A stretch of DNA of 64,000 bases from CAYUMU01 sp964445985 (lineage in GTDB: Bacteria; Planctomycetota; Planctomycetia; Pirellulales; S012-138): contig CAYUMU010000019.1 in NCBI GenBank assembly GCA_964445985.1, forward strand, positions 15,522-79,521, given 5' to 3'. The notes below the pieces were generated by a model. It was not told where the DNA came from. It ran no database searches and saw only the letters and a program-made list of their open reading frames with translations. Below, in pieces: positions 28,587 through 34,871 of this stretch (positions within the stretch are counted from its first letter, which is position 1; each line of letters opens with the position of its first letter). The translations under genes and the position numbers were made by a program.

Positions 28587-29864
28587 ATGCTGCCGCGATT
28601 GAATTCGAGCCTGATGCTGATTCTCGTCCTGTTCTCTTCGGCCCAGGCTGAAAACTGGAGCGGCTGGCGAGGGCCGCGCGGCGACGGCACCAGTTGGGAA
28701 GAGAAGGCGCCCACCAGGTGGTCGGCCACCGAGAATATCGCCTGGAAGGTGGCCGTGCCGGGCCTCGGCCACTCCTCCCCCGTCATTTGGGAAGACAAGG
28801 TCTTTCTCACGACCTGCCTCGCCGATACCGAAGAGCGCGTGCTGCTCTGCCTCGACCGCAAAACCGGCAAAACGCTCTGGCAGCGAACCGTGTTCACATG
28901 CCCTTTGGAAGTGAAGCACAATCTGAATAGCCACGCCTCGGCCACGCCCACCACCGATGGCGAGCGGGTCTATGTTTCGTTTTTGGAGATCGACGGCAGC
29001 ACCGAACTGGCCACCCGCAACGTGGGCAAGGTCCGGCCGTTCACGCCCGGCCAAATGGTGATCGCCGCATACGACCTCGATGGCCAGCAGCTCTGGATGG
29101 CCAAGCCAGGCACCTTCAAAAGCGTGCACGGCTATTCGAGCTGCCCCGTCATTTATAAAGACAAGCTCATCATTAACGGCGACCACGACGGCGACTCGTA
29201 CATCGTGGCCCTCGATAAAGCCACCGGCCGCACCGAGTGGAAAGTCGAGCGGGCACACAAAACTCGCAGCTATGTCACGCCGATCATTCGCGAGATCGAT
29301 GGCCGCACGCAGATGATCCTCTCGGGCAGCCACGCGGTCGATAGCTACGACCCCCTAACCGGCAAGCAGCATTGGCACATGGACGGCCCCACCGAGCAGT
29401 TCGTGGCCTCGATGATCTACAACGGCGAATACCTGTTCATGACCTGCGGTTTCCCCGATAAGCACATGCTGGCCATTCGCCCCGATGGCCAAGGCAACGT
29501 GACCGAAACCCACGTGGCCTGGCGAACCAAGGAGGGCGCCAGCTACGTGCCCTCGCCGGTGGCTTGCGGCGATTACTTTCTGGTGGTGGCCGATAACGGC
29601 ATCGGCAGTTGCTTTCACGCCAAAACGGGTGAAAAAGCCTGGATGAAGCGGATGGGCCGCCGCTACAGCGCCTCGCTCATCACCGCCGCCGGCCTGGTGT
29701 ACTTTCTCGACGACGACGGCAACACCCGCGTGGTACGGCCCGGCCCTGAGTATGAAGAACTGGCCGAAAACAGCCTGGAAGAAGCCTGCTCGGCCTCGCC
29801 CGCCATCAGCCAAGGGCAGATTTTCATTCGCACCGAGAACAACCTGTACTGCATCGGCAAATAA
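28587..29864 (+). CDS. Exported PQQ-like beta-propeller protein
   Basis: A 425-residue protein with a signal peptide (MLPRLNSSLMLILVLFSSAQ, then A). An eight-bladed quinoprotein-type propeller follows: tryptophan-docking repeats such as LLCLDRKTGKTLWQRTV, YDLDGQQLW, YIVALDKATGRTEWKVE and SCFHAKTGEKAWMKR. The opening NWSGWRGPRGDGTSWEE is common to the large planctomycete family of such exported propellers. These lack the catalytic residues of true quinoprotein dehydrogenases that I could check, so a binding or scaffold role outside the cytoplasm is likely. It ends 27 bases before the integron relic. Confidence 0.88.
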   Translation: MLPRLNSSLMLILVLFSSAQAENWSGWRGPRGDGTSWEEKAPTRWSATENIAWKVAVPGLGHSSPVIWEDKVFLTTCLADTEERVLLCLDRKTGKTLWQRTVFTCPLEVKHNLNSHASATPTTDGERVYVSFLEIDGSTELATRNVGKVRPFTPGQMVIAAYDLDGQQLWMAKPGTFKSVHGYSSCPVIYKDKLIINGDHDGDSYIVALDKATGRTEWKVERAHKTRSYVTPIIREIDGRTQMILSGSHAVDSYDPLTGKQHWHMDGPTEQFVASMIYNGEYLFMTCGFPDKHMLAIRPDGQGNVTETHVAWRTKEGASYVPSPVACGDYFLVVADNGIGSCFHAKTGEKAWMKRMGRRYSASLITAAGLVYFLDDDGNTRVVRPGPEYEELAENSLEEACSASPAISQGQIFIRTENNLYCIGK

Positions 29865-29891
29865 CGAGCCAGGGGCTGGGTCGCCCCCGAG

Positions 29892-30015
29892 AATGATTTA
29901 TACGCACGTTTTGAACCGGAGCGGCCGCGGCGTCCACAGCCCGGCTGATTCTGACGGTTTTGATTCCGAATAACGCGCGCAGGTTATTCAGAATTTTCCG
30001 AATAAACAGTAGTTA
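29892..30015 (+). repeat. Integrase-3'-end/attI block, copy 1
   Basis: A 124-base block repeated almost exactly at 31104-31228. It encodes the last codons of an integron integrase (MIYTHVLNRSGRGVHSPADS, then DGFDSE and TAA 29971-29973). The block continues with about 40 bases ending in CAGTAGTTA, after which the two copies diverge completely. That is what an attI insertion point (G/TTA) would produce. The upstream integrase body is missing here, so copy 1 is a boundary duplicate fused directly after the propeller gene. Confidence 0.8.
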
Positions 30016-30025
30016 GGAGCCCAAT

Positions 30026-30397
30026 ATGTTTTATGCGCCGATTGCTGCTGCGGGCCTCGCCGAAGCCGCTTGGTTGTTTGCAATGCTGTTCATGGGTGGA
30101 GGTTTGCTCGTGATTGGCGTTATGGGCCTCGTCGCAATGATGTGGCCATCTAGGAAACTTGCCATTACCGCCGTGGTAGCGCTGTCAGTTTTTAGTTTAG
30201 TATGCCAACCTTGGTATTGCTTCTTTCCATTCGATCCAAAAGACTACTCTGATCCAGATGTGGCATCCACTGCCGAGGACTTTCGCATGGTTGGATTTGG
30301 GTGGATTGCAACTTCAGTTTTCGTTTTCTTTTCCGTCGTGCTCTCGGGGCGGAAGACGACCCCGATTGTCACACGCGATTCCAGCGTCAGCACCTAA
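30026..30397 (+). CDS. Cassette-borne small membrane protein
   Basis: A 123-residue protein with about three hydrophobic helices (LAEAAWLFAMLFMGGGLLVI, then GVMGLVAMMW; LAITAVVALSVFSLVC; IATSVFVFFSVVL) and a short polar tail. The family is not recognised. It begins 11 bases after the attI-like junction, and its TAA lies inside the first conserved box of an attC site. This is how integron gene cassettes are built, so it is very probably a cassette gene. AT content is higher than in the surrounding chromosome. Confidence 0.75.
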   Translation: MFYAPIAAAGLAEAAWLFAMLFMGGGLLVIGVMGLVAMMWPSRKLAITAVVALSVFSLVCQPWYCFFPFDPKDYSDPDVASTAEDFRMVGFGWIATSVFVFFSVVLSGRKTTPIVTRDSSVST

Positions 30398-30488
30398 CAA
30401 GGCAATGCACCAGGCAATGCACCCGACCGCGATCGGGCTTCACAAAATGGTAAGCACTCGTCGCGGCGGGTGATTTTGGTCGTTAGGC
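30392..30488 (+). other. attC recombination site (canonical)
   Basis: The 97-base site opens with ACCTAAC (matches RYYYAAC, R'') and closes with GTTAGGC (matches GTTRRRY, R'). Between them lies an imperfect palindrome (GCACCCGACCGCGATCGGGC side against the GTCGCGGCGGGTGATTTTGG side). The stop codon of the preceding gene overlaps R'', and the next gene starts 12 bases after R'. Both boxes fit the consensus exactly. Confidence 0.85.
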
Positions 30489-30499
30489 GGGCACCTTGT

Positions 30500-30712
30500 A
30501 TGGCTTCACGTAGATCAAAGCGTGACTTCGAGCAAGTCGTTGAACATCTCCGCGAAACGCTCACATATGATATGGTCGCCAAAGCGTTTCGGTGTCGCTA
30601 CGGCGAGGAACTTGATGAGGCAGACTACGAGTCCTTCGCAGAAGAATTGATCAACGAACACTACAACGCGGGGCTCGATGAGTGGAACGACGAGTATCTT
30701 TACTACGATTAG
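30500..30712 (+). CDS. Cassette-borne small acidic protein
   Basis: A 70-residue protein (MASRRSKRDFEQVVEHLRET..., ending DEWNDEYLYYD), very acidic in its second half, without membrane helix or recognisable fold. It starts 12 bases after the attC cleavage box, as cassette genes do. Its own attC is missing: a MITE begins 20 bases after the stop and an integrase relic follows, so the 3' end of this cassette was probably lost. Confidence 0.65.
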   Translation: MASRRSKRDFEQVVEHLRETLTYDMVAKAFRCRYGEELDEADYESFAEELINEHYNAGLDEWNDEYLYYD

Positions 30713-30732
30713 CAGTTCGCGTTTTCGGAACG

Positions 30733-30882
30733 GGTGGCACGCTACGCCGTTAACCTTATTGGTTCGGAGATTGCCCCGTTTTCCGAGATTTCTCGGCAGC
30801 CAAGACCCCCTAAATTACAGGTCGATGTAAACTATTGCGTAATTTGCGGTTAGAAAAAGGGTTGCCGGCGTAGAATGGCACC
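30733..30882. mobile_element. MITE copy A (non-autonomous element with terminal inverted repeats)
   Basis: A 150-base element with no coding capacity. The left end GGTGGCACGCTACGCCGTTA and the inverted right end share 18 of 23 positions. The same element, over 90% identical by eye, occurs at 40206-40353, and its left end recurs at the window edge (63972-64000). It sits in the integron relic between a cassette gene and an integrase fragment. Copy A has a more decayed right end (GCCGGC instead of AACGGC), so it is probably the older insertion. Confidence 0.8.
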
Positions 30883-30914
30883 GCGGTGCCTCCCGCCGCG
30901 GGGCGCGGCGGCAG

Positions 30915-31185
30915 TGGAAACAGCTCAACGACACGAGGCAGGCCGTTTCAAAGGCAATTTCCGCAGCCGCGCGCCGTGCGAATATCACAAAGCGGGTGAC
31001 GGCTCATACGTTTCGGCATTCGTTTGCAACGCACTTGACCGATGCGGACTTGCGACAACCGTACGGCGCAGGAACCCCTTGACCACAGCGACGTTAGGAC
31101 AACAATGATTTATACGCACGTTTTGAACCGGAGAGGCCGCGGCGTCCGCGGCCCGGCTGATTCTGACAGTTTTGATTCCGAATAA
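30915..31185 (+). pseudogene. 3' remnant of an integron integrase (tyrosine recombinase)
   Basis: From about 30939 one frame reads QAVSKAISAAARRANITKRV, then TAHTFRHSFATHLTDADLR, which is the box-II region with the H-x-x-R catalytic motif (HTFRH). The frame then breaks. A second frame from 31084 continues with HSDVRTTMIYTHVLNR, containing the catalytic tyrosine, and ends at TAA 31183. The region between LTDA and HSDV is garbled. Only the last 90 or so residues of a gene that should be about 320 codons survive, so no active integrase is encoded. Its 3' end faces the attI-like site, as in the reverse-orientation integrons known from planctomycetes. Confidence 0.85.
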
Positions 31186-31228
31186 CGCGCGCAGGTTATT
31201 CAGAAATTTTATGAACAAACAGTAGTTA
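31104..31228 (+). repeat. Integrase-3'-end/attI block, copy 2
   Basis: A 125-base near-identical partner of 29892-30015. Here it is attached to a longer integrase remnant, so this is the more complete boundary. After the integrase TAA the attI part (31186-31228) shows GAATAAC and GTTATTC as a small inverted repeat, and ends CAGTAGTTA at the presumed crossover point. Confidence 0.8.
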
Positions 31229-31268
31229 TCCGCTACTGGTTGGGGTGTGTCCAGGTTTGGGATCAAAA

Positions 31269-31808
31269 ATGATGCGATTACTCAAAGCCGCTCGCAACGT
31301 ACTTTTGCTTCCTTTTGCAATTATTGTTGCCATACCAGTCGTGTTGTTTATCGTCGTCGCCATCATTGTGACTCTACCGCGATCACTATGGTCTAGTCAT
31401 CGATGGCGCCAAAAGCTTCGACGAGATGGTCGCTACAAGAATCCTGCTATCCAACCACATTCTTTATCTACCGGAACTTTGATTGTGGATTCACCTATCG
31501 TTGGTTGGAACATTACTCAATGCTGGTGGACACCCGATAATGTTCTCGATATTTCACCAGAGCCTATCCCAACCGATACTGATCGAAATTCTCACATCCG
31601 CAACAAAACGGAGCAACTAGAACTTTCATTTGATCGCTGGGTATCTAAACGATATCTGGATGCAAATGCGGGGACAGCAGTTTTGATTGGCTATCGCGGT
31701 GGCGACTCTCTTGCTCGACAGATATCTCGACGTACAAATATACCTGTTGTAAAATCGCGGTCTGGGCCGATTGCGTTACACTCGAAACCAACAATTGCGC
31801 GCGGATAA
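31269..31808 (+). CDS. Cassette-borne protein with N-terminal membrane anchor, function unknown
   Basis: A 179-residue protein that I do not recognise. The N-terminus has a strong membrane helix (NVLLLPFAIIVAIPVVLFIV, continuing VAIIV), followed by a basic stretch. A soluble domain comes after (STGTLIVDSPIVGWNITQCW, with TAVLIGYRGGDSLARQIS near the end). ATG 31269 follows the attI-like junction by about 40 bases, and its TAA opens a decayed attC, so it is an integron cassette gene. Base composition is clearly more AT-rich than in housekeeping genes of the window. Confidence 0.7.
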   Translation: MMRLLKAARNVLLLPFAIIVAIPVVLFIVVAIIVTLPRSLWSSHRWRQKLRRDGRYKNPAIQPHSLSTGTLIVDSPIVGWNITQCWWTPDNVLDISPEPIPTDTDRNSHIRNKTEQLELSFDRWVSKRYLDANAGTAVLIGYRGGDSLARQISRRTNIPVVKSRSGPIALHSKPTIARG

Positions 31809-31892
31809 CAAATGGATGCACCGGAGCGGGCGAAGGACCGGGTTGGCAATGGTGAATCAATCGCGCCCGCCCGGTGATCCTGGACGTTCGTC
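31803..31892 (+). other. attC-like site (decayed)
   Basis: This site starts at GGATAAC over the stop codon and ends at GTTCGTC. Its last 20 bases align with the canonical attC at 30392-30488 (CGGTGATCCTGGACGTT against GGGTGATTTTGGTCGTT). An internal palindrome GCGGGCG/CGCCCGC is present. Both boxes deviate from consensus, so recombination activity may be lost. Confidence 0.6.
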
Positions 31893-31945
31893 CTTAAAGC
31901 CCATGGCAAATACATTGTTCGTGAATTTCCAAGAGGTGAAAATCC

Positions 31946-32431
31946 ATGCAGATTCCAGAACCACAAGCGGAACATCTTTGGCTCCATCAACTCATCGGCG
32001 AGTGGAGTATCGAATCCGAATGCATCATGGCCCCCGACCAGCCGCCAATGAAAACCACAGGCCGTGAGACCGTTCGTGCGTTGGGCAAATTCTGGACAAT
32101 CGGCGAGGGTGCGGGTTATACTCCAGACGACGAATCATGTGATTCGATAATGACACTTGGATATGATCCCCAAACAAAGCGGTTTGTCGGTTCATTTATC
32201 GCATCCGCGATGACGCATCTGTGGCCGTACAATGGTTCACTCGACGCGTCTGAAAAGATTCTGACGCTCGACTCCGAGGGGCCGAGCTTCGCCGGCGATG
32301 GCACAATGGCCAAGTATCAGGACATCATCGAATTCCTCTCGCCGAATCACCGGACGCTCACTGCGCGGGTGCAAAACGCGGATGGTTCTTGGCAACAGTT
32401 CATGACCTCGCACTATCGCCGCACGCAATAG
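31946..32431 (+). CDS. DUF1579 family protein
   Basis: A 161-residue cytoplasmic protein resembling the DUF1579 family: HLWLHQLIGEWSIESEC, GRETVRALGKFWTIGEG, IMTLGYDPQTKRFVGSFIAS and DIIEFLSPNHRTLTARV. Such proteins are small beta-barrel-like folds of unknown function, common in integron cassettes and as chromosomal genes. It lies 53 bases after the decayed attC, so it may be the last cassette, but no attC follows it. A GAGGTG-type ribosome-binding site precedes the ATG. Confidence 0.8.
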   Translation: MQIPEPQAEHLWLHQLIGEWSIESECIMAPDQPPMKTTGRETVRALGKFWTIGEGAGYTPDDESCDSIMTLGYDPQTKRFVGSFIASAMTHLWPYNGSLDASEKILTLDSEGPSFAGDGTMAKYQDIIEFLSPNHRTLTARVQNADGSWQQFMTSHYRRTQ

Positions 32432-33054
32432 ACGATTCCAAACGGAACGGGTGGCCACGCCATGAGCCTAAGCGAAGGGCGTGGTTGCAGCGCAACCCGA
32501 GGCCGAACCTGCTCTCGCCGACCGGGCCAGCAACTCCCAGGGGCAATCATGGGCATCTCCAGATCCCACAACGGCCACGGCTTAAGAACCATTGCCTTGG
32601 CAGCTTCGTAGCAAAAAAGGACGCGGTTTTGCCCTGGTGAGTTGCCGTCTACCCAGGAAAGCCGCGTCGTCCCCGCCCAGGCCGCTTGTGGGCGGTGAGT
32701 GCTTCTTCCGCCAGCGGGGGGGCACGGCACGGGTGGAATTCATTGCCCAAGGAGCAGTTTGCCAACGGCGGTTCCCGCGAATTTCTCTTCGCGCATACCC
32801 GCCTTCAATGGTAGCTTTAAGGCCAGACGAAATGGGGGAAAGGCTAGCCGGCCTGGCAAAGCGCCCAGCAAAGAGCCCAGCAAAGAGCTTGGTGAAAACG
32901 CCTTCCCTCCACGGGGGTGGCTCATGGGCGTCCCCGGTCCTCAATCGCCGCATGGCGATTGGGGACGACAAACTTGGGTAGAATGAAAACTCGCTCGTAC
33001 AAATTTCCTCCGCGGGTTGAGACCCGCGGGTGTTTCTCAGGAGGATATGAATCC
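32432..33054. other. Intergenic region with short repeats
   Basis: No supported gene lies in these 623 bases; the longer frames are low-complexity and lack any family character. They contain a tandem 12-mer GCCCAGCAAAGA twice (32863-32886) and a perfect 8-bp hairpin CAATCGCC/GGCGATTG (32942-32961). The upstream control region of the cyclophilin gene lies at the right end. Confidence 0.5.
33010..33029 (+). promoter_or_regulatory. Hairpin in the 5' leader of the cyclophilin gene
   Basis: CCGCGGGT and ACCCGCGG form a perfect 8-bp stem with loop TGAG, ending about 10 bases before the AGGAGG ribosome-binding site of the next gene. It could protect the mRNA or affect translation. Confidence 0.4.
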
Positions 33055-34467
33055 ATGCTTCGTGGTATTTTAGGCCTGGCCATCGTCGCCGCTCTCTTGA
33101 CCCCGCTTTCGGCACAAGACGCCGCCGGCAATGCGGCCGATGCCTTCAATCAAAAGTTCGATCAATGGGTCGGCCTCCTGGAACGCCTGCGCTCCATCCA
33201 GGCCGAGTACAAAGTGGCCAAGCCCGAGCTGCGAACGGGCTTGGAGCAGGAATTCAACACCAAGCTCAAAGAAGCCCAAGACCTCTACCCCCAAATGGTT
33301 TCGGGCGCCGAGGCCGCCTACAAAGCCAAGCCAGACGATAAACGCCTGACCGACTTTGTGATGGGCATGGCCATGCAGGCCTACGAAGAAGGTCGCTACG
33401 AGGAAGCGATTCGCCTGGCCGAGCTGGTCATTCAGCACGATCCTCGCAACCCCGAAATCTACCACCTGGCAGGCCAGGCCGCCTTCGAGCTCACGCGGCT
33501 CGACCTGACGGAAAAGTATCTGACCAAGGCCAAAGAAGAGCTCACCCGGCAAAAGAAAGAGTTCCACGGCGAAGCCATGCTGGCCGACCTGGCCCGCGAA
33601 CGCGAACTGTGGGAGGTGGAAAAGGCAGCCCGCGAGCGTGACGCGAAACCGGCCGGCGACCCCCTGGCCTTGCCCCGCGTAAAGCTCAAAACCACCAAGG
33701 GCGACGTGATTGTCGAACTGTATGAAAACGACGCCCCCAACACCGTGGCCAACTTCATTAGTCTGGTGGAAGACGGCTATTACGATGGCACCCCCTTCCA
33801 TCGCGTGATCGCCAACTTCATGGCCCAGGGTGGCGATCCCACCGGGACCGGAACCGGCGGACCTGGCTACAAGATTCCCTGCGAGTGCTACGGCCCCAAT
33901 CCCCGCATGCACTTCCGGGGCACGCTCAGCATGGCCCACTCAGGCCGTGATACCGGCGGCTCGCAGTTCTTTCTCACCTTCAAGCCCACGCGGCACCTCG
34001 ACAACCTGCACACGGCGTTCGGCCGGGTGGTCGAAGGCATGGACGTGGTCGATCAATTCACGCGTCGCACGCCCGACAGCCCCGGCGCCGGCGAGCCCGA
34101 CAAGATCATCAGCGCCACCGTCCTCAACAAACGCGACCACGAATACAAGCCCCGCAAAGTAGGCGACCCCGAACCCAAGCCCGCCGGCGACACACCCGCT
34201 GGTGATAAACCCGCGGACGACAAGCCTGCCGGTGATAAACCGGCCGCCACCACTCCTCCGGCCGCCAACGACAAGCCCGCGGACGACAAGCAGCCGGCGA
34301 CCGGCGACAAGCCCACCGACGACAAGCCCGCCATCGACGCTCCCACCGGCGATAAACCCGCGGGCGACAAGCCGGCCACCGACGCCAAGCCCCCGGCCAC
34401 CGACCCGCCGGCGAATGCGGACAAGCCCGAGCCGAGCGACAGCCCGGCCAAGGAAGACGACAAATAA
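33055..34467 (+). CDS. Exported TPR-cyclophilin peptidyl-prolyl isomerase
   Basis: A 470-residue protein with four parts. It has a signal peptide (MLRGILGLAIVAALLTPLSA), then a helical TPR-like region (about 60-200, with YEEGRYEEAIRLAELVIQHD). A bacterial cyclophilin domain follows (about 205-360: TTKGDVIVELYENDAPNTVA, TPFHRVIANFMAQGGDPTGT, GTLSMAHSGRDTGGSQFF). The tail of about 95 residues is made of Asp-Lys-Pro-Ala-type repeats and is probably disordered. It should isomerise prolyl bonds outside the cytoplasm. ATG 33055 follows AGGAGG and starts the signal peptide, so it is preferred over longer upstream frames. A strong terminator closes the gene. Confidence 0.9.
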   Translation: MLRGILGLAIVAALLTPLSAQDAAGNAADAFNQKFDQWVGLLERLRSIQAEYKVAKPELRTGLEQEFNTKLKEAQDLYPQMVSGAEAAYKAKPDDKRLTDFVMGMAMQAYEEGRYEEAIRLAELVIQHDPRNPEIYHLAGQAAFELTRLDLTEKYLTKAKEELTRQKKEFHGEAMLADLARERELWEVEKAARERDAKPAGDPLALPRVKLKTTKGDVIVELYENDAPNTVANFISLVEDGYYDGTPFHRVIANFMAQGGDPTGTGTGGPGYKIPCECYGPNPRMHFRGTLSMAHSGRDTGGSQFFLTFKPTRHLDNLHTAFGRVVEGMDVVDQFTRRTPDSPGAGEPDKIISATVLNKRDHEYKPRKVGDPEPKPAGDTPAGDKPADDKPAGDKPAATTPPAANDKPADDKQPATGDKPTDDKPAIDAPTGDKPAGDKPATDAKPPATDPPANADKPEPSDSPAKEDDK

Positions 34468-34511
34468 GCCTGGCGGATTAGCCAACCCTACGAATAACCC
34501 AAATCCAAACC

Positions 34512-34552
34512 GGCCGGTGCGACGAGCAGTGCTCATCGCACCGGCCTTTTTT
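34512..34552 (+). terminator. Rho-independent terminator of the cyclophilin gene
   Basis: An 11-bp perfect stem (GGCCGGTGCGA, 34512-34522, with TCGCACCGGCC, 34536-34546) continues after one mismatch with GAGC/GCTC, has a 3-base loop and is followed by six T. This is the clearest intrinsic terminator in the window. Confidence 0.93.
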
Positions 34553-34672
34553 GCGCCTCGCGAACGAGCGCGTTCAGTGGTCGCCGGGGCCACTATTTCG
34601 TCTCCCAGCGCACCCGCGATGCTTGCTATAAACCGTAGCTCGTCGTGATAGAATCGCCGACGTTCGGTCCAA

Positions 34673-34745
34673 GCTCCGCCCGAATGTGGTGGGCGCAAGC
34701 ACGGCCACCCTTCAAATGCCCCCCGTGTTATGCTTGCTGGCGGGG
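34673..34745. repeat. Dispersed intergenic repeat, copy 1
   Basis: The stretch around GGTGGGCGCAAGCACGGCCA and GTGTTATGCTTGCTGG resembles 40667-40735 (GGTGGGTGCAAAGCGCGCCA, GTGCTACGCTTGCTGG). Such GCAAGCGTAGCAC-type repeats appear scattered in planctomycete intergenic DNA. Copies here are diverged. The remaining 34553-34871 holds no gene. Confidence 0.4.
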
Positions 34746-34871
34746 TTTGGCGATTCAACCCGCATTGTGGCAGGCAGAATGCCTGCCCTGCATTGGCTCC
34801 CCAGATGGCCTTGTGCGGCATCATTGATCCAGCCATGTTCCGACCGTCGATAGCGCCAAGAGACTTTTCCT

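Noticed and set aside
29752..29973. Integrase C-terminal codons read as a fusion with the propeller gene
   Set aside because: The propeller gene stops at 29864 in a different frame; the integrase codons are a duplicated boundary, not a fusion protein.
32592..32981. A 129-codon frame before the cyclophilin gene
   Set aside because: Low complexity, spans a tandem 12-mer and hairpin, no homology, no start signal.
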